A DNA stretch of 64,000 nucleotides from Mycobacterium sp. ITM-2016-00316 (GTDB lineage Bacteria > Actinomycetota > Actinomycetes > Mycobacteriales > Mycobacteriaceae): assembly GCF_002968335.2 (NCBI RefSeq), contig NZ_CP134398.1, forward strand, positions 1,178,001 to 1,242,000, in the 5' to 3' direction. Shown piece after piece: positions 19,233 through 28,788 of this stretch. Within the stretch, counting starts at the first letter, position 1. Each line of letters begins with the position of its first letter. The position numbers and the translations under genes were made by a program. Under the pieces are notes generated by a model that was not told the DNA's origin, searched no databases, and worked only from the letters and a program-made list of their open reading frames with translations.

Positions 19233-20852
19233 GTGCCGCGGGTTCTTGCGCTCTGGTGCATGGATTGGCCTGCGGTGGCCGCCGCCGCCGCGGCCGGGCT
19301 CGCCGCCACCGACCCGGTGGCGGTCACCCTGGCCAACCGGGTCATCGCCTGTTCGGCCGCGGCCCGGGCGGTCGGGGTGCGGCGCGGGCTGCGCCGCCGT
19401 GAGGCGCAGTCCCGGTGCCCTCAGCTGCACGTCGTCACCGCCGACCCGGCGCGCGATGCCCGTCACTTCGAGGCCGTGACGGCGGCGGTCGACGAGGTGG
19501 TTCCCCGGGCCGAGGTGCTGCGACCCGGTCTGCTGGTGCTGTCGGTCCGGGGCGCATCCCGCTATTTCGGATCAGAACAGGAGGCCGCCGAACGGCTGGT
19601 CGACGCGGTGGCCGCGGCGGGCGCGGAATGTCAGACCGGTATCGCCGATCAGTTGTCCACCGCGGTGTTCGCGGCCAGGGCGGGGCGCATCGTCGAGCCG
19701 GGCCGGGACGCGGCATTCCTGTCCGGGCTGTCGATCCGGCAGTTGGCCACCGAACCCAGCCTCTCCGGGGCGGGCCGGGATGACCTGGCAGACCTGCTGT
19801 GGCGGATGGGAATCCGCACCATCGGTCAGTTCGCCGAGTTGTCGCGTACCGATGTGGCCTCCCGGTTCGGCGCGGACGCTCTTCTCGCCCACCGATTCGC
19901 CTGCGGGGAGCCCGACCGCGGACCGTCGGGGCGTGATCTTCCCGCGGAGCTCGATGCGGTGATGAACTGCGATCCACCCATCGACCGGGTGGACGCGGCG
20001 GCCTTCGCCGGCCGATCGCTGGCCGGCGAACTGCACCGCAGCCTGGAAGGCGCCGGGGTGGGCTGCACCCGGCTGGCCATCCAGGCCGTCACCGCCAATG
20101 GTGAAGAGCTGAACCGTGTTTGGCGTTGCGCGGAACCGCTGACCGAGGATGCCACCGCGGATCGGGTGCGGTGGCAACTGGACGGCTGGCTGGCTCGGCG
20201 GGCAACCGGGGGGACGGTACCCACCGCGGCGATCACCATGCTGCGGTTGCATCCGGTGGAGGTGGTCTCGGCCGGGGCGCTGCAGCTCCCGCTGTGGGGG
20301 TCATCCGGTGACGACGACCGGTTACGTGCCCGGCGGGCGCTGGTGCGGGTGCAGGGTCTGCTGGGTCTCGAAGCCGTACAGGTGCCGGTGCTCAGCGGTG
20401 GCCGTGGGCCGGCCGAACGCATCACCTTCACCCCGTTGGGCGACGAGCCGGTTCCGCGGGCCGACCCGACTCAGCCCTGGCCGGGCCAGCTCCCCGAGCC
20501 CTCGCCGGCGGTGTTGCTCGATGATCCGGTGGAAGTGCTTGATGCAGAAGGTAAACCGGTACGGGTGACGAGTCGGGGGTTGTTCTCCTCGGATCCGGTG
20601 CGGCTGGAGTCCCCGGGCCGCGGGAGAGACATCAGGGGCGAGCGAAGCGACGGGAGAGACATCAGCTGGTGGACCGGGCCGTGGCCGGTCGACGAACGCT
20701 GGTGGGATCCCGAGCGCACACCGGTGGGCCGGACCGCGCGAGCCCAGGTGGTGGTGTCCGGTCGCGGTGGACAGAATGATGCCGGCGTCGGTGTGGCGAT
20801 GTTGCTGTGCTACCGCCAACGGCAGTGGCATGTGGAGGGCATCTATGAATGA
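19233..20852 (+). CDS. imuB: ImuB, inactive Y-family polymerase-like clamp adaptor
   Basis: A 539-residue Y-family polymerase homologue. The N-terminal segment RVLALWCMDWPAVAAAAAAG has lost the metal-binding acidic residues of active DinB enzymes (DxDxFF replaced by WCMDWP), consistent with a structural role. A beta-clamp binding motif QLPLW sits at residues 351-355, and the C-terminal part recruits ImuA' and DnaE2. GTG at 19233 follows the imuA' stop by 2 bp; the longer open frame to 19065 overlaps imuA' and is rejected. A 15-bp direct repeat at 20621 and 20651 lies in a variable linker before the C-terminus. Confidence 0.92.
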   Translation: MPRVLALWCMDWPAVAAAAAAGLAATDPVAVTLANRVIACSAAARAVGVRRGLRRREAQSRCPQLHVVTADPARDARHFEAVTAAVDEVVPRAEVLRPGLLVLSVRGASRYFGSEQEAAERLVDAVAAAGAECQTGIADQLSTAVFAARAGRIVEPGRDAAFLSGLSIRQLATEPSLSGAGRDDLADLLWRMGIRTIGQFAELSRTDVASRFGADALLAHRFACGEPDRGPSGRDLPAELDAVMNCDPPIDRVDAAAFAGRSLAGELHRSLEGAGVGCTRLAIQAVTANGEELNRVWRCAEPLTEDATADRVRWQLDGWLARRATGGTVPTAAITMLRLHPVEVVSAGALQLPLWGSSGDDDRLRARRALVRVQGLLGLEAVQVPVLSGGRGPAERITFTPLGDEPVPRADPTQPWPGQLPEPSPAVLLDDPVEVLDAEGKPVRVTSRGLFSSDPVRLESPGRGRDIRGERSDGRDISWWTGPWPVDERWWDPERTPVGRTARAQVVVSGRGGQNDAGVGVAMLLCYRQRQWHVEGIYE

Positions 20853-20883
20853 CTCGGCGGGCTGGAGCGCAGCGACCCGAGGT

Positions 20884-21942
20884 TCAACCCAGGTGCCGGG
20901 CGAACGGGCCGACCCGCTCGACGAAACGCTCGAAGAACGCGGCGGGGTCCACCTCGACGCCGATGTGCGCGTTGTGCTCCCGCCCCCAGTGACCACGCCA
21001 GTCGGCCACCGTCATCCCGCGGGTCAGGGTGCCGGTCAGTTCCACGTCGACGGTCGCGGACTGGTAGCGCACCAGGTCGGGGTCCAGCGCGACCGCGGCG
21101 GCCAGCGGATCGTGCAGGTGCGCCAGGTAGCCCTCGCCCTGGTCGAAGTGGAACTCGAAGTAGAAGCGCATCGCATCTTCGAGCACCCGGATCAGCGGAT
21201 TGGCCGCCGTCGACCGGGTACCCCTATCGTCGAGCACACTGAGTTGCGCCGATGGCGAACCGGCGGCGGCGGCCAGCCGGCCCAGGATGGACGGCGTCAT
21301 CGCCACGTTCTCGGTGAGGTTGAGGCCCAACACAATCGGTAGATGTGTGGGCGTGCTCAGGCCCCACGCCGCGCCCCATACCGCGAACACTTCGGCGGCG
21401 GCCTCCGGGTCGACGCTGATGTTCCACTCCGAGACGGGGGTGGTGTTACCGCGGTAGTCGAAGGCGCCGCCCATGATCACCAGCCGGCGCAGCAGCCGGG
21501 GCAGTGCGGGCTCCAAACGCAGCGCCAGCGCGAGGTTGGTCAGCGGGCCGGTGACCAATCCGAGGAGTTCGCCGGGGTATTCGCGGGCCGCGACGACCCA
21601 GGCGTGGGCGGCGTCGTACGGGGTGAGTGATCGGTCGGTCTCCGGCAGTCGCGCGTAGCCGAGCCCTTCGGGACCGTGGGTGTCCTCGGCGGTGCGCAGC
21701 GGAATGCTCAGCGGCACCGGGGCGCCTTCGGAGACGGGAACGTCGTGGATCCCGAACAGTTCGAGCAGCCCGAGATTGTTGACCGACACCTGCGCGACGG
21801 GCACATTGCCCGCCGTCGACGCGATGCCCACGACCTGTGCCTCCGGGCTGGCGAACAGATAGGCCAGCGCCATCGCATCGTCTACTCCGGTGTCGACGTC
21901 GGCGAACACCGGTAGCGGCGCATCGGTTTCAGGCCCGGTCAC
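20884..21942 (-). CDS. iunH: Inosine-uridine preferring nucleoside hydrolase
   Basis: A 352-residue nucleoside N-ribohydrolase. The calcium- and ribose-binding DVDTGVDD motif (DxDxxxDD) is at about residues 15-22, and VIMGGAF, EWNISVDPEAA and the later HDPLAAA segments complete the active site. It releases ribose and a free base, including uracil from uridine, and so could feed the URC1-URC4-upp operon in this window. It is convergent with imuB, 31 bp away, as Rv3393 and imuB are in M. tuberculosis. Confidence 0.93.
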   Translation of the reverse strand: MTGPETDAPLPVFADVDTGVDDAMALAYLFASPEAQVVGIASTAGNVPVAQVSVNNLGLLELFGIHDVPVSEGAPVPLSIPLRTAEDTHGPEGLGYARLPETDRSLTPYDAAHAWVVAAREYPGELLGLVTGPLTNLALALRLEPALPRLLRRLVIMGGAFDYRGNTTPVSEWNISVDPEAAAEVFAVWGAAWGLSTPTHLPIVLGLNLTENVAMTPSILGRLAAAAGSPSAQLSVLDDRGTRSTAANPLIRVLEDAMRFYFEFHFDQGEGYLAHLHDPLAAAVALDPDLVRYQSATVDVELTGTLTRGMTVADWRGHWGREHNAHIGVEVDPAAFFERFVERVGPFARHLG

Positions 21943-21965
21943 GCTCCCACGATAGGTGGGGGCCG

Positions 21966-23963
21966 CTACCAGTGCACACCCGGAATGGCCCGCACCGCGC
22001 GCTTGACCGGTCGGGGGACTCGCACGGGTCGCGCCGCGCGGGACGGCTTCCTGGGCCGGCGCTGCGGGGTGGGCTCGTCGCCGGACTGCCCGCGGGCGGC
22101 GGGGGAGTCCGGGTAGCCCAGGTAGAGCTGGTGCAGTACCCGTCGCGACAGCCGGGGCGTGAAGTAGGTACCCAGGTCGGCCAGCGTGCCCAGCGGGGTG
22201 TCGATCCGCGCGGGCTTCTCGATCAGCCCGCGCACCACCATCGCCGCGGCATGCTCGGCGGTGATCGGGGGCACCGGATTCAGCCGCCGCGACGGCGCGA
22301 TCATCGGGGTGCTCACCAGCGGCATGTGGATATTGGTGAAGGTGATGTGATCCGACAGTGTCTCGGTGCCGACCACCTCGGAGAAGGCGTCCAGCGCCGC
22401 CTTGGTGGGTAGGTACGCGCTGTACTTGGGGCTGTTGGCCTGCACACCGGCACTCGACACGTTCACCACGTGACCGAACCGGCGCTCGCGCCAGTGCGGC
22501 AGCAGGGCGAGCACCATCCGCACCGCGCCGAAGTAGTTGACGGCCATTACCCGTTCGTAGTCGTGCAGCCGGTCAGTGGAGGCCGACACCGACCGGCGAA
22601 TGGACCGGCCGGCGTTGTTGACCAGATAGTCGACGTGACCGAAGCGTCCCAGGATGTCCTTCACCGTGTGGTCGACAGAACCGGAATCGGTGACGTCACA
22701 GGTGAATGCGTGCGCATCGCCACCCTCGGCGCGGATCTCGGCAATCAGATCATCGAGGGCGTCGGCGTTGCGGGCCAACGCGAACACCGTGGCTCCGCGT
22801 TGGGCGGCCGCGATCGCCGAGGCGCGACCGATACCGCTGGAGGCGCCGGTGATGATGATGTGCCTGCCCACCAGCGCGCCGGAGGGATCGTCGCGGCGGG
22901 CCCGGTCGGGGTCCAGATGCTCGGCCCAGTACCGCCATAATTTTCCTGCGTAGGAACCGAATTCGGGCACCTCGATCCCGGTTCCGGCCAGCGCCGCAGT
23001 GGTCCGGTCGGAGGTGAACGTCGGCGCCAGGTCGAGGACGTCGAGGATCTCGGCGGGCATACCCAGCTGGGTGGCGGCCATGTTGCGCAGCACCCGGGCC
23101 CGGCCGGTGGCCTTCAGTATTGGCGCGGCGGCCGCGCCGGGCAACGCGAAGCGCAGGGCCGGAAGCCCGGCCTCCTTCGCGACACCGCGGTAAATGCTGC
23201 GCAGGCCAATCGCTTTCGGCGCCGTCAGATGGAAGGTTTGTCCGTCGGCACCGTCGATGTGCATCAGGTGGACCAACGCGTCGACCACGAAATCGACCGG
23301 CACGATATTGGTGCGGCCGGCGTCGGGCAGCGCCATCGGCGTGATGCTGGGCAGCACCGCCAGCTTGGACAGGATGCCGAAGAAGTAATAGGGCCCGTCG
23401 ATCTTGTCCATCTCACCGGTCCGCGAATCGCCGACGACGACGGCCGGTCGGTAGATCCTCATACGCGGCCCGGCGTCGGAGCGCACCAGTTGTTCGGCCT
23501 CGAACTTGGTGCGGTGATACGGGGTCGGCAGGTTCTGCGCGACGTCGAAATCGTCCTCGGTGTACTCGCCGTGGAAGTCTCCGGCCACCGCGATCGAGGA
23601 CAGATGGTGCAGCGTCGCGCCCACGCGCCGGGTCAGGCCGATGACGGCGCGGGTGCCCTCGACGTTGGCGGCGCGCTGGAGGTCCTCGGCGGCGGTCATG
23701 TCGTAGATGGCGGCGCTGTGCACCACGTGGTCGATGGTGCCGAGCTCGGCGATGGCGTCATCGCTGAGTCCGAGATCCTCGGCGGTGAGGTCACCGACCA
23801 GGGGTTTCGCGCGCGGGCCCCACGTGTCGACGAGTCGCTCGAAGCGTTCCAGCGATGAGCGCCGCACCAGCACGTGCACCTGCGCGTCCGGGTCGCGGGC
23901 CAGTAGCCGGGCCACCACGCGACTGCCGATAAACCCAGTACCGCCGGTAACGACATAATGCAT
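21966..23963 (-). CDS. acrA1: AcrA1-type two-domain fatty acyl-CoA reductase
   Basis: A 665-residue fusion. The N-terminal extended-SDR domain (VVTGGTGFIGSRV; YHRTKFEAE) is of the kind that reduces acyl thioesters. The C-terminal classical SDR domain starts near residue 375 (IITGASSGIG; NNAG; YLPTK) and typically takes the aldehyde on to the alcohol. The tail is basic and Pro-rich. This is the architecture of mycobacterial AcrA1 (Rv3391) and the synteny agrees. Reading frame runs upstream of the ATG at 23963, but that ATG gives the expected MHYVVTGG start and lies opposite the divergent htdY promoter region. Confidence 0.88.
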   Translation of the reverse strand: MHYVVTGGTGFIGSRVVARLLARDPDAQVHVLVRRSSLERFERLVDTWGPRAKPLVGDLTAEDLGLSDDAIAELGTIDHVVHSAAIYDMTAAEDLQRAANVEGTRAVIGLTRRVGATLHHLSSIAVAGDFHGEYTEDDFDVAQNLPTPYHRTKFEAEQLVRSDAGPRMRIYRPAVVVGDSRTGEMDKIDGPYYFFGILSKLAVLPSITPMALPDAGRTNIVPVDFVVDALVHLMHIDGADGQTFHLTAPKAIGLRSIYRGVAKEAGLPALRFALPGAAAAPILKATGRARVLRNMAATQLGMPAEILDVLDLAPTFTSDRTTAALAGTGIEVPEFGSYAGKLWRYWAEHLDPDRARRDDPSGALVGRHIIITGASSGIGRASAIAAAQRGATVFALARNADALDDLIAEIRAEGGDAHAFTCDVTDSGSVDHTVKDILGRFGHVDYLVNNAGRSIRRSVSASTDRLHDYERVMAVNYFGAVRMVLALLPHWRERRFGHVVNVSSAGVQANSPKYSAYLPTKAALDAFSEVVGTETLSDHITFTNIHMPLVSTPMIAPSRRLNPVPPITAEHAAAMVVRGLIEKPARIDTPLGTLADLGTYFTPRLSRRVLHQLYLGYPDSPAARGQSGDEPTPQRRPRKPSRAARPVRVPRPVKRAVRAIPGVHW

Positions 23964-24047
23964 GCGGTCATGGTCGTCCTCGAACAGGCAAAGGTCAACT
24001 ATGGTCCCGGTCACACCCCGTAGTCCGTCACGAAGGGATACCCACCC

Positions 24048-24914
24048 ATGCCGATCGACCCGAACGCCGTCGGTGCCAAAACCGAGTCCCAAACCTTCAG
24101 CTGGACCGACCGCGAGACATTGCTCTACGCGCTCGGGGTCGGCGCCGGCACCGACGACCTGGCCTTCACCACCGAGAACAGTCACGACATCGAGCAGCAG
24201 GTGTTGCCCACCTTCGCCGTGATCGCCTGTTCGCCGTTCGCGGCGGCGCTGCAGATCGGTTCCTTCAATTTCAGCCTGCTGCTGCACGGGTCGCAGGCGA
24301 TCCGCTTGTTCAAGCCGCTGCCGCCGGCGGGCGCGCTCACCGTGCACTCCGAGGTCGCCGACATCCAGGACAAGGGTGAGGGCAAGAACGCGGTGGTGAT
24401 GCTCAAGGGGGTGGGCGCCGACCCGGACAGCGGTGAGGTGCTGGTGGAAACCCTGACCACCGTGGTGATCCGCGGAGAGGGTGGATTCGGCGGACAGCCC
24501 GGCCAGCGGCCGGCGGCACCCGAGTTCCCCGACCGGGCCCCCGATGCCCAGGTGGCCCTGCCGACCCGCGCCGATCAGGCGCTGCTGTACCGGCTCTCCG
24601 GCGACCGCAATCCCCTGCACAGCGATCCCTGGTTCGCCCAGACCCTGGCCGGCTTCCCCAAACCGATCCTGCACGGCCTGTGCACCTATGGGGTGGCCGG
24701 CCGGGCACTGGTCGCCGAACTCGGCGGCGGCGATGCCACCAAGGTCACCGCGGTGGCGTCGCGGTTCAGTTCGCCGGTCTTCCCCGGCGAGACACTGACC
24801 ACCTCGATCTGGCGCACCGAATCGGGTCGCGCGGTGTTCCGCACCGAGGCCGCCCAGCCGGACGGGTCCGATGCCCGCGTCGTGCTCGATGACGGGACGG
24901 CCGAATACAACTGA
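24048..24914 (+). CDS. htdY: MaoC-type (3R)-hydroxyacyl dehydratase HtdY
   Basis: A 288-residue double-hotdog protein. The C-terminal half carries the hydratase-2 motif YRLSGDRNPLHSDPWFA followed by GFPKPILHGLCTYG, which includes the catalytic Asp and His. The N-terminal half is the degenerate substrate-binding hotdog. It hydrates or dehydrates enoyl/3-hydroxyacyl-CoA esters. It matches Rv3389c (HtdY) and sits divergently from the acyl-CoA reductase across an 84-bp gap, as expected from synteny. Confidence 0.92.
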   Translation: MPIDPNAVGAKTESQTFSWTDRETLLYALGVGAGTDDLAFTTENSHDIEQQVLPTFAVIACSPFAAALQIGSFNFSLLLHGSQAIRLFKPLPPAGALTVHSEVADIQDKGEGKNAVVMLKGVGADPDSGEVLVETLTTVVIRGEGGFGGQPGQRPAAPEFPDRAPDAQVALPTRADQALLYRLSGDRNPLHSDPWFAQTLAGFPKPILHGLCTYGVAGRALVAELGGGDATKVTAVASRFSSPVFPGETLTTSIWRTESGRAVFRTEAAQPDGSDARVVLDDGTAEYN

Positions 24915-24967
24915 TTTCGTAGGGCCAATCGCCAGTGCGCACCGCCGCGCGTTGACAGGATGGCCCG

Positions 24968-25849
24968 ATGAGACTGGCTGTCGGATATCTCGCCACCCCG
25001 GGTGGAGCGGACGCTGTGGCGCTTGGCGTCCGGCTCGCCCGGAGTCTGGGCGCCGAGCTCGACGTGTGCATGGTGCTGCCCCCGGACCGCGGGGTACCGG
25101 CGATGGTTCCCACCGGGGGCTATGACGAACTGCTCGCCGCGCAGGCCGGCGAATGGCTGAACGAGGCGCTGGCCGGGGTGCCCGATGACGTGGTGGCGCA
25201 CTCGCATGTCAGCGTCAGCGACTCCACCGCCGACGGACTCATCAACGAGGTCAAACGCCTCGGCGCCCGGGCCGTCGTCGTGGGCGGGTCGGGCGGCGGA
25301 CTGGCCGGCAGTTACTCACTGGGTTCGGTGGTCAATGAGTTGCTGCACTCCGCGCATGTCCCGGTGGCGGTGGCGCCGAAAGGAACTCGGTTGTCGGCGG
25401 TGGAGCGGGTGCGTGAGGTGACGTGTGCAATCGGCGAGCGCGCCGGCGCGGGCACGCTGCTGAACGTGGCGGTGCGCGCCTGTAAGGCCTCCGACGTCCC
25501 CTTGCGTCTGGTGTCGCTGGTGGCTCTCGATCCGATGTTCGGCTCTCTGCGTGGTGACGCCGATGCGCTGCGGGAACGGGCGATGAATCATGCACGGCGC
25601 GCCCTGGAGGAAACAAAAGAGTCACTGCCCGAGGGGTTTTCGGTCACGGCCACCGTCGCCGAGGGTGCCTCGGTGGAGGACGCGGTGAGCAGACTGCCCT
25701 GGCATGACGGCGATGTGATCATGGTCGGATCCAGCAGGCTCGCCGCACCGCGCCGGCTGTTCCTCGGATCCACGGCGGCCAAGATGCTGCGCGTGCTCGA
25801 CGTTCCGATGATCGTGGTACCCAGAACCACCGACGAGGAGACAGCATGA
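24968..25849 (+). CDS. Tandem universal stress protein
   Basis: A 293-residue protein with two Usp domains. The first ends in VVGGSGGGLAGSYSLGSVVNELLHSA and the second in MVGSSRLAAPRRLFLGSTAAKMLRVL, both close to the G-2x-G-9x-G-(S/T) nucleotide-binding pattern. Its stop overlaps the start of the permease gene by 4 bp (ATGA), so it may modulate transport, as seen for other Usp-transporter pairs. No SigF or dormancy-regulator site was found in the 53-bp upstream gap. Confidence 0.87.
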   Translation: MRLAVGYLATPGGADAVALGVRLARSLGAELDVCMVLPPDRGVPAMVPTGGYDELLAAQAGEWLNEALAGVPDDVVAHSHVSVSDSTADGLINEVKRLGARAVVVGGSGGGLAGSYSLGSVVNELLHSAHVPVAVAPKGTRLSAVERVREVTCAIGERAGAGTLLNVAVRACKASDVPLRLVSLVALDPMFGSLRGDADALRERAMNHARRALEETKESLPEGFSVTATVAEGASVEDAVSRLPWHDGDVIMVGSSRLAAPRRLFLGSTAAKMLRVLDVPMIVVPRTTDEETA

Positions 25850-27357
25850 CTGCGCAGGATGCCGGCACTGTCTCCAAGGGCCTGGCCGAAGGCAAGGTCG
25901 GCACACTGTCGGGCGCCATGCTCGGGATCTCCTGCGTGGCACCGGGCTACACGCTGACCGCCAGTATCGGCGTGATCGTCGCGGCGGTCGGGTTGAAGAT
26001 GCCGGCGATCTTCATCGCCGGGTTCATCCCGATGTTCCTCACCGCCTACGCCTATCGAGAACTCAACTCCCGCACCCCGGACTGCGGGGCGTCGTTCACG
26101 TGGTCCACCAAGGCATTCGGACCATATGTGGGCTGGATGTGCGGCTGGGGCATGGTGGTCGCCTCGATCATCGTGCTGTCCAACCTGGCCGCCATCGCCG
26201 TCGAGTTCTTCTATCTGCTCATCGCCCGGGTCGTCAACCAACCGGGCATCGCTGATCTGGCGGGCAACAAACTCGTCAACATCATCACCACACTGGTATT
26301 CATCGCGCTGGCCACGTTGATCGCCAGTAGGGGCATCACCACCAGCGAGCGGGTGCAGTACGTGCTGGTGGGTTTCCAGCTGGTGGTGCTGATGGCATTC
26401 GCCATCACGGCGTTCGTCCATGTGGGGCGCGGGGATGCGCCGGCCGGGCTGAGCTTCGACCTCGACTGGTTCAACCCGTTCACCGGGCTGACGATGGCGG
26501 TGTTCGCCATCGGCCTGACCGGTTCCATCTTCGCGTTCTGGGGCTGGGACACCTGTCTGACCCTGGGTGAGGAGTCCAAGGACCCGACCAAGGTGCCGGG
26601 CCGGGCCGGGTTGCTCTGTGTGACATCGATTCTGATCACCTATCTGTTGATCGCTGTCGCGGTGATGATGTACGCCGGCGTCGGCGAAGAGGGCCTGGGG
26701 CTGGGCAATCCGGACAACTCGGAGAACGTGTTCGGGGCGCTGGCCGACCCGGTGCTGGGGCACTGGTTCGGGCCGCTGCTGTATCTGGCGGTGTTCGCTT
26801 CGTCGGTGGCCAGCCTGCAGACCACCTTCCTGCCCGCGGCGAGGGCCATGCTCGCGATGGGGGCCTACAAGGCGTTTCCCACCCGCTTCGCCGAGGTGAG
26901 CCCGCGCTTCCTGACGCCGGTCTATTCCACCGTGGTCGCCGGCGTGGTCACCGGTGGGTTCTATACCGTGGTGACGCTGCTGTCCGACAACGCGCTGTGG
27001 GACACCATTGCCGCCCTGGGCATCATGATCTGCTGGTACTACGGCATCACGGCGTTCGCCTGCGTCTGGTTCTTCCGCCGGGAGCTGTTCGCCAATGTCC
27101 ACAACATCGTGTTCAAATTCCTCTTTCCGCTCGTGGGCGGACTGATACTGGCGGCCGTCTTCGTCATCTCGATCGTCGAGAGCATGAACCCGGAGAACGG
27201 CAGCGGTGCCGAGATCGGCGGTATCGGCCTGGTGTTCTTCATCGGGTTCGGGATCCTCGCGCTGGGCGCGGTGCTGATGCTGGTGATGCGCGCGCAGCGG
27301 CCGGACTTTTTCACCGGCCAGACGCTGCGGCGGGAGACGCCGGCGCTGAAGGAATAG
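25846..27357 (+). CDS. APC-family amino acid/amine permease
   Basis: A 503-residue inner-membrane transporter with about 12 hydrophobic segments. It opens with the typical LSGAMLGISCVAPGYTLTAS segment, which corresponds to the substrate-binding first helix of the APC fold, and has WSTKAFGPYVGWMCGWG in the third. The substrate cannot be read from sequence; amines or amino acids are usual. It is translationally coupled to the preceding universal stress protein gene. Confidence 0.88.
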   Translation: MTAQDAGTVSKGLAEGKVGTLSGAMLGISCVAPGYTLTASIGVIVAAVGLKMPAIFIAGFIPMFLTAYAYRELNSRTPDCGASFTWSTKAFGPYVGWMCGWGMVVASIIVLSNLAAIAVEFFYLLIARVVNQPGIADLAGNKLVNIITTLVFIALATLIASRGITTSERVQYVLVGFQLVVLMAFAITAFVHVGRGDAPAGLSFDLDWFNPFTGLTMAVFAIGLTGSIFAFWGWDTCLTLGEESKDPTKVPGRAGLLCVTSILITYLLIAVAVMMYAGVGEEGLGLGNPDNSENVFGALADPVLGHWFGPLLYLAVFASSVASLQTTFLPAARAMLAMGAYKAFPTRFAEVSPRFLTPVYSTVVAGVVTGGFYTVVTLLSDNALWDTIAALGIMICWYYGITAFACVWFFRRELFANVHNIVFKFLFPLVGGLILAAVFVISIVESMNPENGSGAEIGGIGLVFFIGFGILALGAVLMLVMRAQRPDFFTGQTLRRETPALKE

Positions 27358-27364
27358 CCAAGAG

Positions 27365-28678
27365 CTAGTTGGTATGTGTCGGTGGTGGCGTGAAGGGTGT
27401 GTACCACCACCATTGGGCGCGTTCGCCCTTTGGTCCGGGGCAGGGCTCCACATCGGGTGGTGGTGCGGTGGGTGGTCTGGCTAGCGACGCGTCGGTCAAC
27501 ACGTCGCCCGCTTCGTCGGTGACTTTCAGGTTCTCGGCGGGCCCGGTGAGGGTGATGCCGCCGTTGTGGTGTTGTCGGTGGTGGAACGGGCAGACGAGCA
27601 CCAGGTTTGATAGTTCGGTGGGCCCGCCGTTCTCCCAGTGCACCAGGTGATGGGCGTGCAAGCCGCGGGTGGCTCCGCAGCCGGGCACCACACACGTCTG
27701 GTCGCGATGCTCCAAGGCCCGCCGTAGCCGGCGGTTGATCGTGCGGGTGGCCCGACCGACACCGATCGGGTGGCCACTGCGTTCGAACCACACCTCACAG
27801 GTGGCATCGCAGAGTAGGTAGTGGCGGTCCTCGTCGGACAGCGCTTGTCCCAGATGCAGGGCGGCGACTCGTTTCTCGATATCGAGGTGCATGACCACGG
27901 TGGTGTGCTGGCCGTGCGGGCGGCGCTGCACGTCGCTGTCCCAGCCGGCCTCGATCAAACTCATGAACCCATCGACCGCGTCCGGGAACGGGGGCGCCTG
28001 CTCAGAAACCACGCTCTCGGCGTCGCCGTCACGGGCCCAGCCGTCCTCGGGATCAATGCTGTCTGCGGTGTCGTGGTCGCTTTTCCAGTCCGCGACCAGC
28101 TTGTCGCGGTGGGACTGGTGGGCGGCCTCGAATTTCGCGGCCTCCACCTTGGGCAGGGTGATCCGCCACGTGGTGGAATCGTCGTTCTCGATCTTGGTGA
28201 TCTTGCGCTTGGGTTCGGGCTTGGACTCGGGCTCAGGCCGGGGTTCCTGTTTGACCGCGGTGCGCAACTGGACGACGGTGGCGACCTTCACCAACTCGGC
28301 ATAATGCTCATCGCAGCCCTGGCCACCGCCTTCAGCGATCACCCCGATCTGATCGAGTGACACCCGACCTTCCTGCAACCCTGCGACGCAGTGTTCGAGT
28401 TCATCAATGCGATGGGCGACGGCGACCATAGTTTCGGCGTTGCGAGGAGAGATACCGGCCTTCCAGGCGACCAGCGCTTCGATCGATCGGCATCCGGTCG
28501 CACCCCACAGCGAGTTCCCGTCATCGGTGCCTCTGCCGTCGATCTCGGCGACGATCTCCACCAACCGGCCATCGATCGCATTGCGCTGCCCGGTCAACTC
28601 CGCCATCTCCTCGAACAGCACCTCCAACCGCGACACCCGAGGTGCGTGTGCGGCGAAAGGTGTTGTCGGCGGCGGCAT
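27365..28678 (-). CDS. DUF222/HNH endonuclease protein (13E12 type)
   Basis: A 437-residue member of the 13E12 repeat family that is multicopy in mycobacteria. An N-terminal DUF222 helical domain is followed by a charged linker and, near residues 345-400, an HNH nuclease core (CVVPGCGATRGLHAHHLVHW, then LVLVCPFHHRQHH). The conserved Cys pairs and His residues are intact. The biological role is unknown; such genes are often strain-variable. The ATG is 6 nt after a TAGAAT -10, giving a leaderless transcript. Confidence 0.87.
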   Translation of the reverse strand: MPPPTTPFAAHAPRVSRLEVLFEEMAELTGQRNAIDGRLVEIVAEIDGRGTDDGNSLWGATGCRSIEALVAWKAGISPRNAETMVAVAHRIDELEHCVAGLQEGRVSLDQIGVIAEGGGQGCDEHYAELVKVATVVQLRTAVKQEPRPEPESKPEPKRKITKIENDDSTTWRITLPKVEAAKFEAAHQSHRDKLVADWKSDHDTADSIDPEDGWARDGDAESVVSEQAPPFPDAVDGFMSLIEAGWDSDVQRRPHGQHTTVVMHLDIEKRVAALHLGQALSDEDRHYLLCDATCEVWFERSGHPIGVGRATRTINRRLRRALEHRDQTCVVPGCGATRGLHAHHLVHWENGGPTELSNLVLVCPFHHRQHHNGGITLTGPAENLKVTDEAGDVLTDASLARPPTAPPPDVEPCPGPKGERAQWWWYTPFTPPPTHTN

Positions 28679-28684
28679 ACCACG

Positions 28685-28690
28685 ATTCTA
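28685..28690 (-). promoter_or_regulatory. Leaderless -10 of the DUF222/HNH gene
   Basis: On the minus strand TAGAAT (fits TANNNT, 5 of 6 to TATAAT) ends exactly 6 nt before the ATG at 28678, and no SD is present. Confidence 0.5.
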
Positions 28691-28788
28691 GAAGAGGAGT
28701 CCGACAAGTAACCGGACGAACTTTCCGGAGTACATTCGTCTGACGTCGACCGTCCGCAGCCCCGACGGACCTCGGGTCCTCCGCACTC

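Noticed and set aside
25588..27453. 621-codon open frame on the minus strand
   Set aside because: Antisense to the universal stress protein and permease genes, His/Gly/Asp/Arg-biased as expected from high-GC shadow frames, with no domain.
27365..28678. Mobile element or intein
   Set aside because: Although it has an HNH domain, no inverted repeats, target duplication or splice motifs flank it; it is a free-standing 13E12-type gene.
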